From: Actinomycetota bacterium
GTDB taxonomy: Bacteria; Actinomycetota; Thermoleophilia; Gaiellales; Gaiellaceae
Direction of reading: 5' to 3'
Assembly (NCBI GenBank): GCA_005885565.1
Contig: VAXK01000222.1
Coordinates: 1-25,802, forward strand
DNA: 25,802 bases
The notes under the pieces were generated by a model. That model saw only the letters and a program-made list of their open reading frames with translations. It had not been told where the DNA came from and made no database searches. Both the position numbers and the translations under genes were made by a program. Numbering within the stretch: position 1 is the first letter of the stretch; each line of letters begins with the position of its first letter. Shown here in pieces: positions 8,048 through 15,002 of the stretch.

Positions 8048-8676
8048 GACGAGGGCCGGACGAGGACGAGCGAGCGCAGCATGCGGTCGAGGTCGGCGAC
8101 GACCTTGCGGTAGGTCAGCGGTACGGCGACGTGCTGGCTCAGCGTGTAGAGCGACCCGTCGTGGCGCCACGCGTAGAGCACGTGCCAGCGGTCGGCGTCC
8201 TGGTTCGCCGTGTAGACGGTGGCGTCGATCCCGGCCACGCGCCGGTGGCCGGTCGGATCGGAGAAGCAGGGGATCTTGCTCCGCCGCGTCACCCCGTTCA
8301 CGGTGTTCACGTCCACGCAGCTCGGGACCCGGGTGCGACCGGGATAGCCGCGCAGGTTGACGTGGAGCTCGCCGCTTCCGGCCTCGAGCCAGATGAACCC
8401 GACGAGGTAGCTGCGGTCGGGCGAGACCGAGTCGATCGTGTTCCACTGCCCGCCGATCACCCCGTCGAAGGGGTCCGGCATCCACGTGGGGCAGTAGACC
8501 GGCGCGTGGATGCGGCTCGCGAGGCGTCGCCAGCCCGCGAGCGCGTGCGCCGGGCAGCCGGCCCGCGCGGCGGCCTTCGCCGCGGGCTCGACCGCGCGGT
8601 CGGCGCCGCAGCCGCTCGCGACGAGCGCGACGGCCGCCGCGAGGACGGCAAGCGAGACGACCCCGATCTTCCTCAC
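8044..8676 (-). CDS. Putative lipoprotein of unknown function
   Basis: A 210-residue protein with a typical lipoprotein signal: the basic start RKIG, a hydrophobic core and lipobox VASGC with Cys23. The mature part has five more cysteines (for example AGCPAHAL, APVYCPTW, PSCVD and IPCF), which may form disulphides, and a central WLEAGSGELHVNLRGYPG. I recognise no domain. It starts at GTG 8676, 7 nt after a TACCAT hexamer, so its mRNA may be leaderless. The stop overlaps the start of the Tat-exported protein by 4 nt. Joint export suggests that the two work together at the cell surface, which is inference. Confidence 0.8.
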   Translation of the reverse strand: MRKIGVVSLAVLAAAVALVASGCGADRAVEPAAKAAARAGCPAHALAGWRRLASRIHAPVYCPTWMPDPFDGVIGGQWNTIDSVSPDRSYLVGFIWLEAGSGELHVNLRGYPGRTRVPSCVDVNTVNGVTRRSKIPCFSDPTGHRRVAGIDATVYTANQDADRWHVLYAWRHDGSLYTLSQHVAVPLTYRKVVADLDRMLRSLVLVRPSS

Positions 8677-8683
8677 GCGGAAG

Positions 8684-8689
8684 ATGGTA
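8684..8689 (-). promoter_or_regulatory. Candidate -10 box for lipoprotein gene
   Basis: TACCAT on the minus strand lies 7 nt upstream of the GTG start at 8676, inside the 21-nt gap to the preceding gene. It would give the lipoprotein-Tat-methyltransferase genes their own leaderless transcript. Confidence 0.4.
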
Positions 8690-8697
8690 GACCCGAA

Positions 8698-9285
8698 TCA
8701 GAGCGTCGGTGGCGCGTCGCCGACGAGCTCGCTCACGTTCGTCGCGCCGACGATCACCGCGTCGACCCCCGCGCGCTCCAGCTCGGCGACCTCCTCCGGG
8801 CCGGTGATCGGCAGCTCCGCGATCGCGAGCTTGCCGGCCGGGACGTCGGGGAGGAGCTCGAGCACGTGCTCGAGCGCGTCGTCCTCGTCCGGCGCCGCGA
8901 GGACGAAGAGCTCGGGGTCGAAGTTCTCGAGCGCCGCCTCGAGGTGGTCCTCGTGGTGGATCCGGAGCGCGAGCTCGAAGCGGTCGCCGAGCGCGTCGTG
9001 CACCTCCTGGAGCCACTCGCGATCACGGTCGCCCGCCTCGACGACGCAGGCGTCCGCGCCGTCGAGCAGGTCGGCGCGCTCGCCGTTCCAGTGGAAGAGG
9101 ATCGGCAGCGTCGTCGCCGCGCGGAGCGCGTGGAGCTGCCGCTCGGCACCGCTTCGGACGAGCAGCGCCTCGGCCCCGTCGTCCTCCGCCCGCCGGGCCT
9201 CGTCGGGCGCGCGGACGGTGACGATCAGCGAGATCCCGTCACCTTCCGAGATGGCTTGGCTGAAGCGGCGGCCGCCTGTCACCAC
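8698..9285 (-). CDS. Degenerate TrpC-like TIM-barrel protein
   Basis: A 195-residue protein whose strand pattern follows indole-3-glycerol-phosphate synthase (TrpC): ISLIVTVRAPDEARRAEDDG, then GAEALLVRS, LPILFHWNG, ADACVVEAG, a strand with ELALRIHHEDHLEAAL and the closing IAELPITGPEEVAELERAG followed by VDAVIVGATNVSEL. TrpC is normally about 250-260 residues. Here the N-terminal substrate-binding helix and the catalytic Lys-bearing KxxSPS and RKDF motifs are not present, so it is probably not a tryptophan enzyme. No other trp gene is nearby. The start could be GTG 9285 or the next codon, GTG 9282; TACGAT at 9291-9296 is 5 or 8 nt upstream, respectively. It precedes the lipoprotein gene by 21 nt. 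Function unknown. Confidence 0.65.
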   Translation of the reverse strand: MVTGGRRFSQAISEGDGISLIVTVRAPDEARRAEDDGAEALLVRSGAERQLHALRAATTLPILFHWNGERADLLDGADACVVEAGDRDREWLQEVHDALGDRFELALRIHHEDHLEAALENFDPELFVLAAPDEDDALEHVLELLPDVPAGKLAIAELPITGPEEVAELERAGVDAVIVGATNVSELVGDAPPTL

Positions 9286-9290
9286 TTCCG

Positions 9291-9296
9291 ATCGTA
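9291..9296 (-). promoter_or_regulatory. Candidate -10 box for TrpC-like gene
   Basis: TACGAT on the minus strand lies 5 nt before GTG 9285 and 8 nt before GTG 9282. The second spacing fits the other leaderless-looking genes in the window better and would favour the later start. Confidence 0.35.
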
Positions 9297-9312
9297 GCGC
9301 TGTGCACCGGTC

Positions 9313-10287
9313 TCAGTGCTGGCGACACTGCCGGTCGACTCCGACCATGGAGTCGAGCAGGGCGTTCTCCTGGTGCTCGTAGGCGACGTCGGCGGGGTTC
9401 TTCGAGTCGTAGTCGTGCAGCCCGGCGCCGGTCCACGTCACGTCCGGCGTGAGACCGGGGCCTTCGACGGTGATCCGGTACCGCGCGCCGTTGCCGGGCC
9501 CGCGCACGGCCGTCTGGCCGGGCGGATGGACGTAGCCGCTCTTCGTCGGGTTGAACGGGTAGAAGCCGTAGCAGAACATCCCCGTCGGGTTGTGGGCGAC
9601 GAAGGAGTTCTCGCGCCGCCAGCCCGGCCCGTACCTCGAGTTGAACGTGTCGAGGTAGAGCAGGCGCCCGAAGCCGTCGAGCGGTGCGCCGTAGCGCGTC
9701 GTGCTGTAGCCGAAGACGGGCCTGCCGCGATAGGTCAGGCGGCCGAACAGGTCGTGGAAGCGGCCGCCGTAGATCCAGTCGGTGTGCACCTCGAGCTGCG
9801 CCAGCTCCCCCGTCCAGTGGGAGACGTGCAGCTCCCAGGCCCGCTGCTCGGGCAGCCAGGGCGCGAAGCCGAGGTCGGGCAGCGGCGTCTGCCAGCTCTG
9901 GAGGGCCCAGTACGAGCCGTCGCGCGCCTTGCAGCCGGCGACGAACCAGACGAGCTTCGGCCCGTCGTACGGACGGCAGGCGTTCCGGAAGCCGCGCCAG
10001 TACAGCCGCCGGTACTTGCCCCAGCCGCCCGCGTAGTCCTTCTTCAGGCGAACCTGGTGGGCGTTCGCGCTCGGGAAGCGCGCGTTGAGCGCGCCCCAGA
10101 CGAGGACCCGCTTGAGCCTCCCCGCCGCCCGGTAGGTGATCATCGCCTCGCCCTTGCGGTTGACCGCGAGCTGGACGCCGCTCGCGTTGCGGTCGATGAG
10201 CTGGGAGCCCGCGGCCACCCTCGGCAGCGCCGCCGCGACGAGCGCCGCGGTGACGACGAGCAGACGGATGTGGGTGCCGCGAACCAT
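9313..10287 (-). CDS. Secreted protein of unknown function
   Basis: A 324-residue protein with a cleavable-looking signal peptide (basic start, then LLVVTAALVAAALPRVAAG, with likely cleavage after an Ala/Gly near residue 27). The mature part is rich in Trp, Tyr and Gly, suggesting a beta-rich extracellular fold: GEAMITYRAAGRLKRVLVWG near the start, then WELHVSHWTGELAQLEVHTD, GMFCYGFYPFNPTKSGY and a closing VTWTGAGLHDYDSKNPAD. Cysteines in NACRPYDG and AGCKA and two near the end could form disulphides. I do not recognise the family. The ATG at 10287 is chosen because GAGGG precedes it closely and the signal peptide starts there. It stands between the TrpC-like gene (28 nt away) and the truncated dehydrogenase (60 nt). 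Confidence 0.8.
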   Translation of the reverse strand: MVRGTHIRLLVVTAALVAAALPRVAAGSQLIDRNASGVQLAVNRKGEAMITYRAAGRLKRVLVWGALNARFPSANAHQVRLKKDYAGGWGKYRRLYWRGFRNACRPYDGPKLVWFVAGCKARDGSYWALQSWQTPLPDLGFAPWLPEQRAWELHVSHWTGELAQLEVHTDWIYGGRFHDLFGRLTYRGRPVFGYSTTRYGAPLDGFGRLLYLDTFNSRYGPGWRRENSFVAHNPTGMFCYGFYPFNPTKSGYVHPPGQTAVRGPGNGARYRITVEGPGLTPDVTWTGAGLHDYDSKNPADVAYEHQENALLDSMVGVDRQCRQH

Positions 10288-10347
10288 CCCTCGCGACTGA
10301 GATCGGCGCGAGCGCAGTCTGGTGCAGCCCTCGGACGAGGGAAGGCG

Positions 10348-11145
10348 TCAGACGCCGATCGGGTGCCAGACGGTCTTGAGCTCGAGGAAGGAGAGGACCT
10401 CCCAGGGGCTCTGGCCGTCGGCGGCGCCGTGGACCACGCGCTTCACGTTGGCGGCCGCGGCGCGCTCGAGCTCGGCGACGTCGCCGTCCGCGCCCGCGAG
10501 ATCGAGCGCGTTCACGTCCATGTGCGCCGCGAGCACCGGCGCGAGCTCGCGCTTCAGGCCGGTGAGGATGTTCACGACGCCGCCGGGGACGTCGGAGGTG
10601 GCGAGCGCCTCGGCGAGCTCCACCGCTGCGAGCGGCCGCGCCTCCGAGGCGACGGCGACGACGGCGTTCCCGCCGACGAGCGGCGGCAAGAGGCGCGTGA
10701 CGAGCCCGAGCAGCGCGGGCTCCTCCGGGCAGAGGACGCCGACGACGCCCGTCGGCTCGGGCACGGTGAAGTTGAAGTACGGCCCGGCGACCGGGTTCGA
10801 GGAGCCGAGCACCTGGGCGAGCTTGTCTGCCCAGCCCGCGTACCAGACGACGCGGTCGATCGCCTGCTCGACCTCGCTCGCGCCGGAGCAGAGGTCGGCG
10901 AGCTCGGCGTGCCGCGCCTCCATCATCTCGGCGAGCCGGTAGAGCACCTGGCCGCGGTTGTAGGCGGTCATCGACGCCCACTTCGGGAAGGCGCCCCGGG
11001 CGGCGCGAACCGCGTCGCGCACGTCCTTGCGCGAGGCGCGGGCGACGTTCTGGCCCTCCGCCTCGTAGGTGCGGCCCGATTCCGAGCGCGGGAAGGCGCC
11101 GCCGACGAAGAGCTTGTACGTCTTGCGGACCGGGAGGCGGCTCAC
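10348..11145 (-). CDS. Truncated aldehyde-dehydrogenase-like protein without active site
   Basis: A 265-residue protein that matches the N-terminal NAD-binding part of aldehyde dehydrogenases: KTYKLFVGGAFPRSESGRTY, a helical region with FPKWASMTAYNRGQVLYRLA, VWYAGWADKLAQVLGS, PTGVVGVLCPEEPALLGLV and VPGGVVNILTG. After that point it lacks both the ELGGK glutamate and the nucleophilic Cys segment, ending with SFLELKTVWHPIGV, which resembles the C-terminal tail of the family. It cannot be an active dehydrogenase by the usual mechanism. The two ends of an ALDH joined without the catalytic domain suggest a stable variant rather than a random fragment. The neighbouring full ALDH shares the YYAGWADKL segment, so a role as partner or regulatory subunit is plausible. 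Start GTG 11145 lies 7 nt after TATCCT. Confidence 0.75.
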   Translation of the reverse strand: MSRLPVRKTYKLFVGGAFPRSESGRTYEAEGQNVARASRKDVRDAVRAARGAFPKWASMTAYNRGQVLYRLAEMMEARHAELADLCSGASEVEQAIDRVVWYAGWADKLAQVLGSSNPVAGPYFNFTVPEPTGVVGVLCPEEPALLGLVTRLLPPLVGGNAVVAVASEARPLAAVELAEALATSDVPGGVVNILTGLKRELAPVLAAHMDVNALDLAGADGDVAELERAAAANVKRVVHGAADGQSPWEVLSFLELKTVWHPIGV

Positions 11146-11152
11146 GCCGGTC

Positions 11153-11158
11153 AGGATA
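11153..11158 (-). promoter_or_regulatory. Candidate -10 box between two divergent genes
   Basis: TATCCT on the minus strand is 7 nt before the truncated dehydrogenase GTG (11145). Only 21 nt separate that GTG from the divergent SRPBCC GTG at 11167. Read on the plus strand the same spot gives GGATAC (11154-11159), 7 nt before 11167, so both genes may be driven by overlapping -10 boxes. Confidence 0.4.
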
Positions 11159-11166
11159 CGCCGCGG

Positions 11167-11607
11167 GTGAGCCGTATCGAGTGCGAGACGACGATCGACG
11201 CGCCGCCGGAGCGCTGCTTCGACCTCTCTCGAAGCGTCGAGCTGCACCTCGAGGCGGCGAGAGCGACGGGCGAGCGCGCGGTCGACGGCGTCACCTCAGG
11301 GCTCCTCGGCGCGGGAGACACCGTGACGTGGGAGGCACGCCACCTCGGCCGCAGGCGGCAGCTGACGGTGCGGATCGCGGCGTACGACCGCCCGCGCTTC
11401 TTCCGCGACGAGCAGATACGCGGTCCGTTCCGGCGGATGGTGCACGACCATTTCTTCGAACCGGCGGGCGGCGGTACGCGGATGGGGGACGTCTTCGAGT
11501 TCGCCTCGGGTTTCCCGCTGCTCGACCGGCTCGTCCTCGCGCCGCACCTCCGCAGGTTCCTCCTCCAGCGGAACGAGCTGATCAGGCGGACGGCCGAGCG
11601 GCGCTAG
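11167..11607 (+). CDS. SRPBCC (START/Bet v1-like) family protein
   Basis: A 146-residue protein of the SRPBCC superfamily, helix-grip folds that enclose hydrophobic ligands. It opens with IECETTIDAPPERCFDLSRS, the usual first strand and helix (expected ...Idappe.vwd...). Later come WEARHLGRRRQLTVRIAAYD, HDHFFEPAGGGTRMGDVFEF and a C-terminal helix RFLLQRNELIRRTAER. Ligand and role are unknown. It is alone on the plus strand between two dehydrogenase genes. Its stop codon shares the tetranucleotide CTAG (11604-11607) with the stop codon of the converging aldehyde dehydrogenase, so there is no intergenic space for a terminator on that side. Confidence 0.8.
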   Translation: MSRIECETTIDAPPERCFDLSRSVELHLEAARATGERAVDGVTSGLLGAGDTVTWEARHLGRRRQLTVRIAAYDRPRFFRDEQIRGPFRRMVHDHFFEPAGGGTRMGDVFEFASGFPLLDRLVLAPHLRRFLLQRNELIRRTAERR

Positions 11608-13103
11608 CTGCCGAACGGCTCGGAGCTCTCGAACCTCAGGTACGGCTCGAGGCCGTGCAGGCCGCCCTCGCGGCCGAAGCCCGATTCCTTGTAGCCGCCG
11701 AACGGCGAGGCCGGGTCGAAGCGGTTGTACGTGTTCGCCCACACCACCCCGGCGCGGAGCCGCTGCGCCACGGCGAGGATCCGCGAGCCCTTCTCCGTCC
11801 AGACGCCGGCCGAGAGGCCGTACGGCGTGTTGTTCGCCTTCTCGACGGCCTCGTCGGGCGTGCGGAAGGTGAGCACGGACAGGACCGGGCCGAAGATCTC
11901 CTCCTGCGCGATCCGGTAGCTCTGCGCCACGTTCGTGAAGACCGTCGGCGCGAACCAGTAGCCGCGCTCGGGGAGCCGGCAGGGCGGCTGGTAGATCTCG
12001 GCCCCCTCGTCGCGGCCGGTCTGCACGAGCTCCTCGATCTTGTCGAGCTGCTGGCGCGAGTTGATCGCGCCCACGTCGGTGTTCTTGTCGAGCGGGGCGC
12101 CGACGCGCAGCGTGCCGAGGCGGCGCTTGAGCTTCGCGATCAGCTGCTCGTAGATCGACTCCTGGACGAGGAGCCGCGACCCGGCGCAGCAGACGTGGCC
12201 CTGGTTGAAGTAGATCCCGTTCACGATCCCCTCGATCGCCTGGTCGAGCGGCGCGTCGTCGAAGACGACGTTCGCCGCCTTGCCGCCGAGCTCGAGGGTG
12301 AGCTTCTTACGGCTGCCGGCGAGCTCGCGCTGGATCGCCTTGCCGACGTCGGTCGAGCCCGTGAAGGCGATCTTGTCGATCCCGGGGTGCTTGACGATCT
12401 CGGCGCCGGTGCGGCCGTCGCCCGTGACGATGTTGACGACGCCCTGCGGAAGCTCGGCCTGGCGCAGCACGTCGCAGAAGAGGAGAGCGCTGAGCGGCGT
12501 CGTCTCGGCGGGCTTGAGGACAACCGTGTTTCCCGCGGCGAGCGCCGGGGCGACCTTCCACGCGAGCATGAGGAGCGGGAAGTTCCAAGGGATGATCTGG
12601 CCCGCGACGCCGAGCGGGCGCGGGGTGCGGTTCGGGAAGGCGTACTCGAGCTTGTCCGCCCAGCCCGCGTAGTAGAAGAAATGCGCCGCCGAGAGCGGGA
12701 GGTCGACGTCGCGCGACTCGCGGATCGGCTTGCCGCCGTTCAGCGACTCGAGCACGGCGAACTCGCGCGAGCGCTCCTGGAGGATGCGCGCGATGCGGAA
12801 GAGATACTTGGCCCGTTCGGACGGGGCCAGTGCCGACCAGCCGTTCTCGAACGCGCTGCGTGCGGCCTCGACCGCGAGAGACACGTCCTCGGGCCCGGCC
12901 TGGGCGATCTCGGCGAGCGGCTCCTCGGTCGAGGGGTCGATCGTCGTGAACGTCTCGCCCGAGTGGGGCTCGATCCAGTCGCCGCCGACGTAGAGCCCGT
13001 AGCGCTCGCGGAGCGAGACGATGTCGCGCGCCTCAGGCGCGGGCGCGTACGTCCAGTCCACCGGGACGGGGGCAGCGCCGCGCTTGCGCTCGAGCTCGCT
13101 CAT
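11604..13103 (-). CDS. NAD(P)-dependent aldehyde dehydrogenase
   Basis: A 499-residue aldehyde dehydrogenase that oxidises an aldehyde to the acid. All landmarks are present: the N-terminal YGLYVGGDWIEPHSGETF, the cofactor site around IIPWNFPLLMLAWKVAPALA with the Lys in VVLKPAETTPLSA, IAFTGSTDVGK, the general base Glu in LTLELGGKAANVVF (near residue 270), the nucleophile Cys in NQGHVCCAGSR (near 305), EEIFGPVLSV and the tail SPFGGYKESGFGREGG. It is downstream of deoC on the same strand (121 nt gap), so acetaldehyde from deoxyribose-phosphate cleavage is a likely substrate, which is inference from context. A G-rich, G-quadruplex-like leader lies 35 nt before its ATG (13103). The next gene downstream on the minus strand, past the SRPBCC gene, is a truncated homologue. 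Confidence 0.95.
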   Translation of the reverse strand: MSELERKRGAAPVPVDWTYAPAPEARDIVSLRERYGLYVGGDWIEPHSGETFTTIDPSTEEPLAEIAQAGPEDVSLAVEAARSAFENGWSALAPSERAKYLFRIARILQERSREFAVLESLNGGKPIRESRDVDLPLSAAHFFYYAGWADKLEYAFPNRTPRPLGVAGQIIPWNFPLLMLAWKVAPALAAGNTVVLKPAETTPLSALLFCDVLRQAELPQGVVNIVTGDGRTGAEIVKHPGIDKIAFTGSTDVGKAIQRELAGSRKKLTLELGGKAANVVFDDAPLDQAIEGIVNGIYFNQGHVCCAGSRLLVQESIYEQLIAKLKRRLGTLRVGAPLDKNTDVGAINSRQQLDKIEELVQTGRDEGAEIYQPPCRLPERGYWFAPTVFTNVAQSYRIAQEEIFGPVLSVLTFRTPDEAVEKANNTPYGLSAGVWTEKGSRILAVAQRLRAGVVWANTYNRFDPASPFGGYKESGFGREGGLHGLEPYLRFESSEPFGS

Positions 13104-13137
13104 CGCTTCGGGGAGTCGGTCGGGTCGCGGCGTGGTT

Positions 13138-13162
13138 CCCCCCCACCACCCACCCCCCACCC
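13138..13162 (-). promoter_or_regulatory. G-quadruplex-type motif upstream of aldehyde dehydrogenase
   Basis: On the minus strand, which is the mRNA sense strand, runs of 3, 6, 3, 2 and 7 G are separated by single T residues. Four G-tracts of at least three with short loops satisfy the standard quadruplex pattern. It lies 35-59 nt upstream of the dehydrogenase ATG, between deoC and this gene. An RNA quadruplex there could slow translation or mark a processing site. Confidence 0.55.
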
Positions 13163-13173
13163 ATTGGGTGGGG
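13155..13173 (-). terminator. Hairpin after deoC, overlapping G-rich motif
   Basis: A perfect 8-bp stem (ccccaccc/gggtgggg) with a 3-nt loop lies about 50 nt downstream of the deoC stop. It uses the same G-tracts as the quadruplex-type motif, so the two structures exclude each other. There is no U-tract. Confidence 0.45.
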
Positions 13174-13224
13174 CTGAAAATACCGAGGCGGGTGTGGCGG
13201 CGTTGTCGCGGAAGTGGGTCAAAA

Positions 13225-14163
13225 TCAGTCGATCGTGAAGTAGTCGGGGGACTGGTAGGCCCCGGTCCGCTCCTTCCGGATCTGGAGCAGCACGTCGTTC
13301 AGGAGCGAGGACGCGCCCAGCCGGTACAGGTCGGGCGTCAGCCAGTCCGGTCCGAGCGTCTCGTGCACCAGGACGAGGTGCTGGACTGCCTGCTTCGCGT
13401 TCCGGATGCCGCCGGCGGGCTTCATCCCCACCATCCGCCCCGTCTCCTCGTACACGTCGCGAATCGCCTCCAGCATCACGAGCGCCACCGGCAGCGTCGC
13501 CGCCGACGGCAGCTTCCCCGTCGAGGTCTTGACGAAATCGGCCCCGGCGGCCATGGCCAGGAGGGATGCCCGGCGGACGTTGTCGTACGTGCCCAGCTCG
13601 CCCGTCTCCAGGATCACCTTCAGATGAGCGCTCCCGCTCGCTTCCTTCACGCGCACGATCTCGTCGTAGACCTTCGCGTACCGGCCGGACAGGAACGCGC
13701 CCCGGTCGATGACCATGTCCACCTCGTCGGCGCCGGCCTCGACCACGTCACGCACCTCGGCGAGCTTCACGTCGAGCGGCGCCTGCCCTGACGGGAAGGC
13801 CGTGGCCACAGAGGCGACCTTCACCGCGCCCCCACGCAGCCGCTCGACCGCGACCGGCACGAGGTTCGGGTAGACGCACACCGCCGCCACGGACGGAATC
13901 GAGGGATCGACCGGATCGGGACGGACGGCCTTGGAGCACAGCGCGGCGACCTTCCCCGGCGTGTCCGACCCCTCGAGCGTCGTCAGGTCGATCGTCCGGA
14001 TGGCGAGGTCGAGAGCCCACAGCTTCGCCTCGCGCTTGATCGACCGCTTGCCGAGCGTCGCCGCGCGCTCCTCGACCGCAACCTGGTCGACCGAGCCGAT
14101 TCGCGGCAGGCGGGGCTCGAGCGGAAGCTCGAAGCCGCGCGGCAGAACGGGGGCCTGTGCCAT
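13225..14163 (-). CDS. deoC: Deoxyribose-phosphate aldolase
   Basis: A 312-residue class I aldolase that splits 2-deoxyribose 5-phosphate into acetaldehyde and glyceraldehyde 3-phosphate in deoxynucleoside breakdown. Visible motifs are AIRTIDLTTLEGSDTPGKV, VCVYPNLVPVAVERL, ADEVDMVIDRGAFLSGRY, LKVILETGELG, the Schiff-base lysine in DFVKTSTGK and MKPAGGIRN, with a conserved Lys. It is longer than the E. coli enzyme (259), as in several actinobacterial and archaeal relatives, with about 50 extra residues at the N-terminus. ATG 14163 is preferred because TAGACT lies 8 nt upstream, which excludes the earlier TTG 14172, and because GGAGGGG directly precedes it. Followed by the aldehyde dehydrogenase, it forms an acetaldehyde-producing and -removing pair. 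Confidence 0.96.
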   Translation of the reverse strand: MAQAPVLPRGFELPLEPRLPRIGSVDQVAVEERAATLGKRSIKREAKLWALDLAIRTIDLTTLEGSDTPGKVAALCSKAVRPDPVDPSIPSVAAVCVYPNLVPVAVERLRGGAVKVASVATAFPSGQAPLDVKLAEVRDVVEAGADEVDMVIDRGAFLSGRYAKVYDEIVRVKEASGSAHLKVILETGELGTYDNVRRASLLAMAAGADFVKTSTGKLPSAATLPVALVMLEAIRDVYEETGRMVGMKPAGGIRNAKQAVQHLVLVHETLGPDWLTPDLYRLGASSLLNDVLLQIRKERTGAYQSPDYFTID

Positions 14164-14171
14164 CCCCTCCA

Positions 14172-14177
14172 AGTCTA
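14172..14177 (-). promoter_or_regulatory. Candidate -10 box for deoC
   Basis: TAGACT on the minus strand is 8 nt before the deoC ATG (14163). It overlaps the in-frame TTG at 14170-14172, which therefore cannot be the start if this box is real. Confidence 0.45.
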
Positions 14178-14193
14178 GGCCGCGCGCGTCCTC

Positions 14194-14199
14194 TAGCGT
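14194..14199 (+). promoter_or_regulatory. Candidate -10 box for methyltransferase-FRG operon
   Basis: TAGCGT is 8 nt before the ATG at 14208 in the 44-nt divergent gap with deoC. The two opposing boxes leave no room for separate full promoters, so their -35 regions must overlap each other's -10. Confidence 0.4.
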
Positions 14200-14207
14200 T
14201 CGCGCGC

Positions 14208-15002
14208 ATGAAAGCGGCAGCGCTCGACCTCCTCCGGCGCGTCGGTCTCCTCCGGCCTGCGTACCGGGCCTACGAGGCGCTCAACGCGCTGCGAGCGGCC
14301 GGTCGGCACGCGCCGGCGGCCGAGGACGGCCTCCCCGTTCCGCCGCCGCGGCTGATCGTGCGCGTCGCAGGCACCGCCGACGTCGCCTGGTTCCTCGAGA
14401 GCGGCCGCCTCGCCGCGGAGAGCGTCCAGGCCTCGCTTGCGCGGCACGGGCGACGGATCGCGGACCTCGGCGCGCTCCTCGACTTCGGCTGCGGGTGCGG
14501 CCGGGTGACGCGGCGCTGGGCGTCCCTCGACACCACTGCCGTCCACGGCGCCGACGCGAACGGGCACGCAATCGCCTGGTGCCGCGCGAACCTGCCCTTC
14601 GCCCGGTTCACCTCCAACGGCCTCGCTCCGCCGCTCGACTACGCCGAGGGCTCGTTCGACCTCGTCTACGCGCTCTCCGTCTTCACGCACCTGCCCGAAG
14701 ACCTCCAGCACGCGTGGATGCAGGAGCTCGAGCGGCTCCTCCGACCCGGCGGCTTCCTCCTCCTGACGACGCACGGCGAGCGTTACCGCGAGCGCCTCGC
14801 GCTGGACGAGCGGGCGGCCTTCGACGCGGGCCGCCTCGTCGTCCGCTGGCCGGAGGGGGCGGGCACGAACCTCTGCTCGGCGTTTCATCCGCCGGCGTAC
14901 GTCAAGGACCGGCTCGCGGCGGGCGTCGAGGTCGCCGAGTTCCTGCCGGAGGGGGCGAAGGGAAACCCGCACCAGGACCTCTACTTGCTCAGGAGGCCGT
15001 GA
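14208..15002 (+). CDS. Class I SAM-dependent methyltransferase
   Basis: A 264-residue methyltransferase with an N-terminal extension of about 80 residues. The SAM-binding glycine-rich motif is LLDFGCGCGRVTRRW. The following acidic strand is in VHGADANGHAIAWCR, motif IV is FDLVYALSVFTHLPEDLQHA and motif V is ELERLLRPGGFLLLTTHG. The general type matches Methyltransf_11/25 enzymes, often on small molecules or lipids; the acceptor is unknown. It is the first gene of a three-gene plus-strand operon: its TGA (15000-15002) overlaps the ATG of the FRG-domain gene by one base. ATG 14208 is chosen because a TAGCGT hexamer lies 8 nt upstream and the divergent deoC begins at 14163. Confidence 0.88.
   Translation: MKAAALDLLRRVGLLRPAYRAYEALNALRAAGRHAPAAEDGLPVPPPRLIVRVAGTADVAWFLESGRLAAESVQASLARHGRRIADLGALLDFGCGCGRVTRRWASLDTTAVHGADANGHAIAWCRANLPFARFTSNGLAPPLDYAEGSFDLVYALSVFTHLPEDLQHAWMQELERLLRPGGFLLLTTHGERYRERLALDERAAFDAGRLVVRWPEGAGTNLCSAFHPPAYVKDRLAAGVEVAEFLPEGAKGNPHQDLYLLRRP

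Noticed and set aside
6332..9016. A continuous 894-codon minus-strand open frame.
   Set aside because: It strings together wrong-frame sequence of the TrpC-like, lipoprotein and methyltransferase regions with the true N-terminus of the Tat protein and the true start of the methyltransferase. High G+C keeps stops rare.
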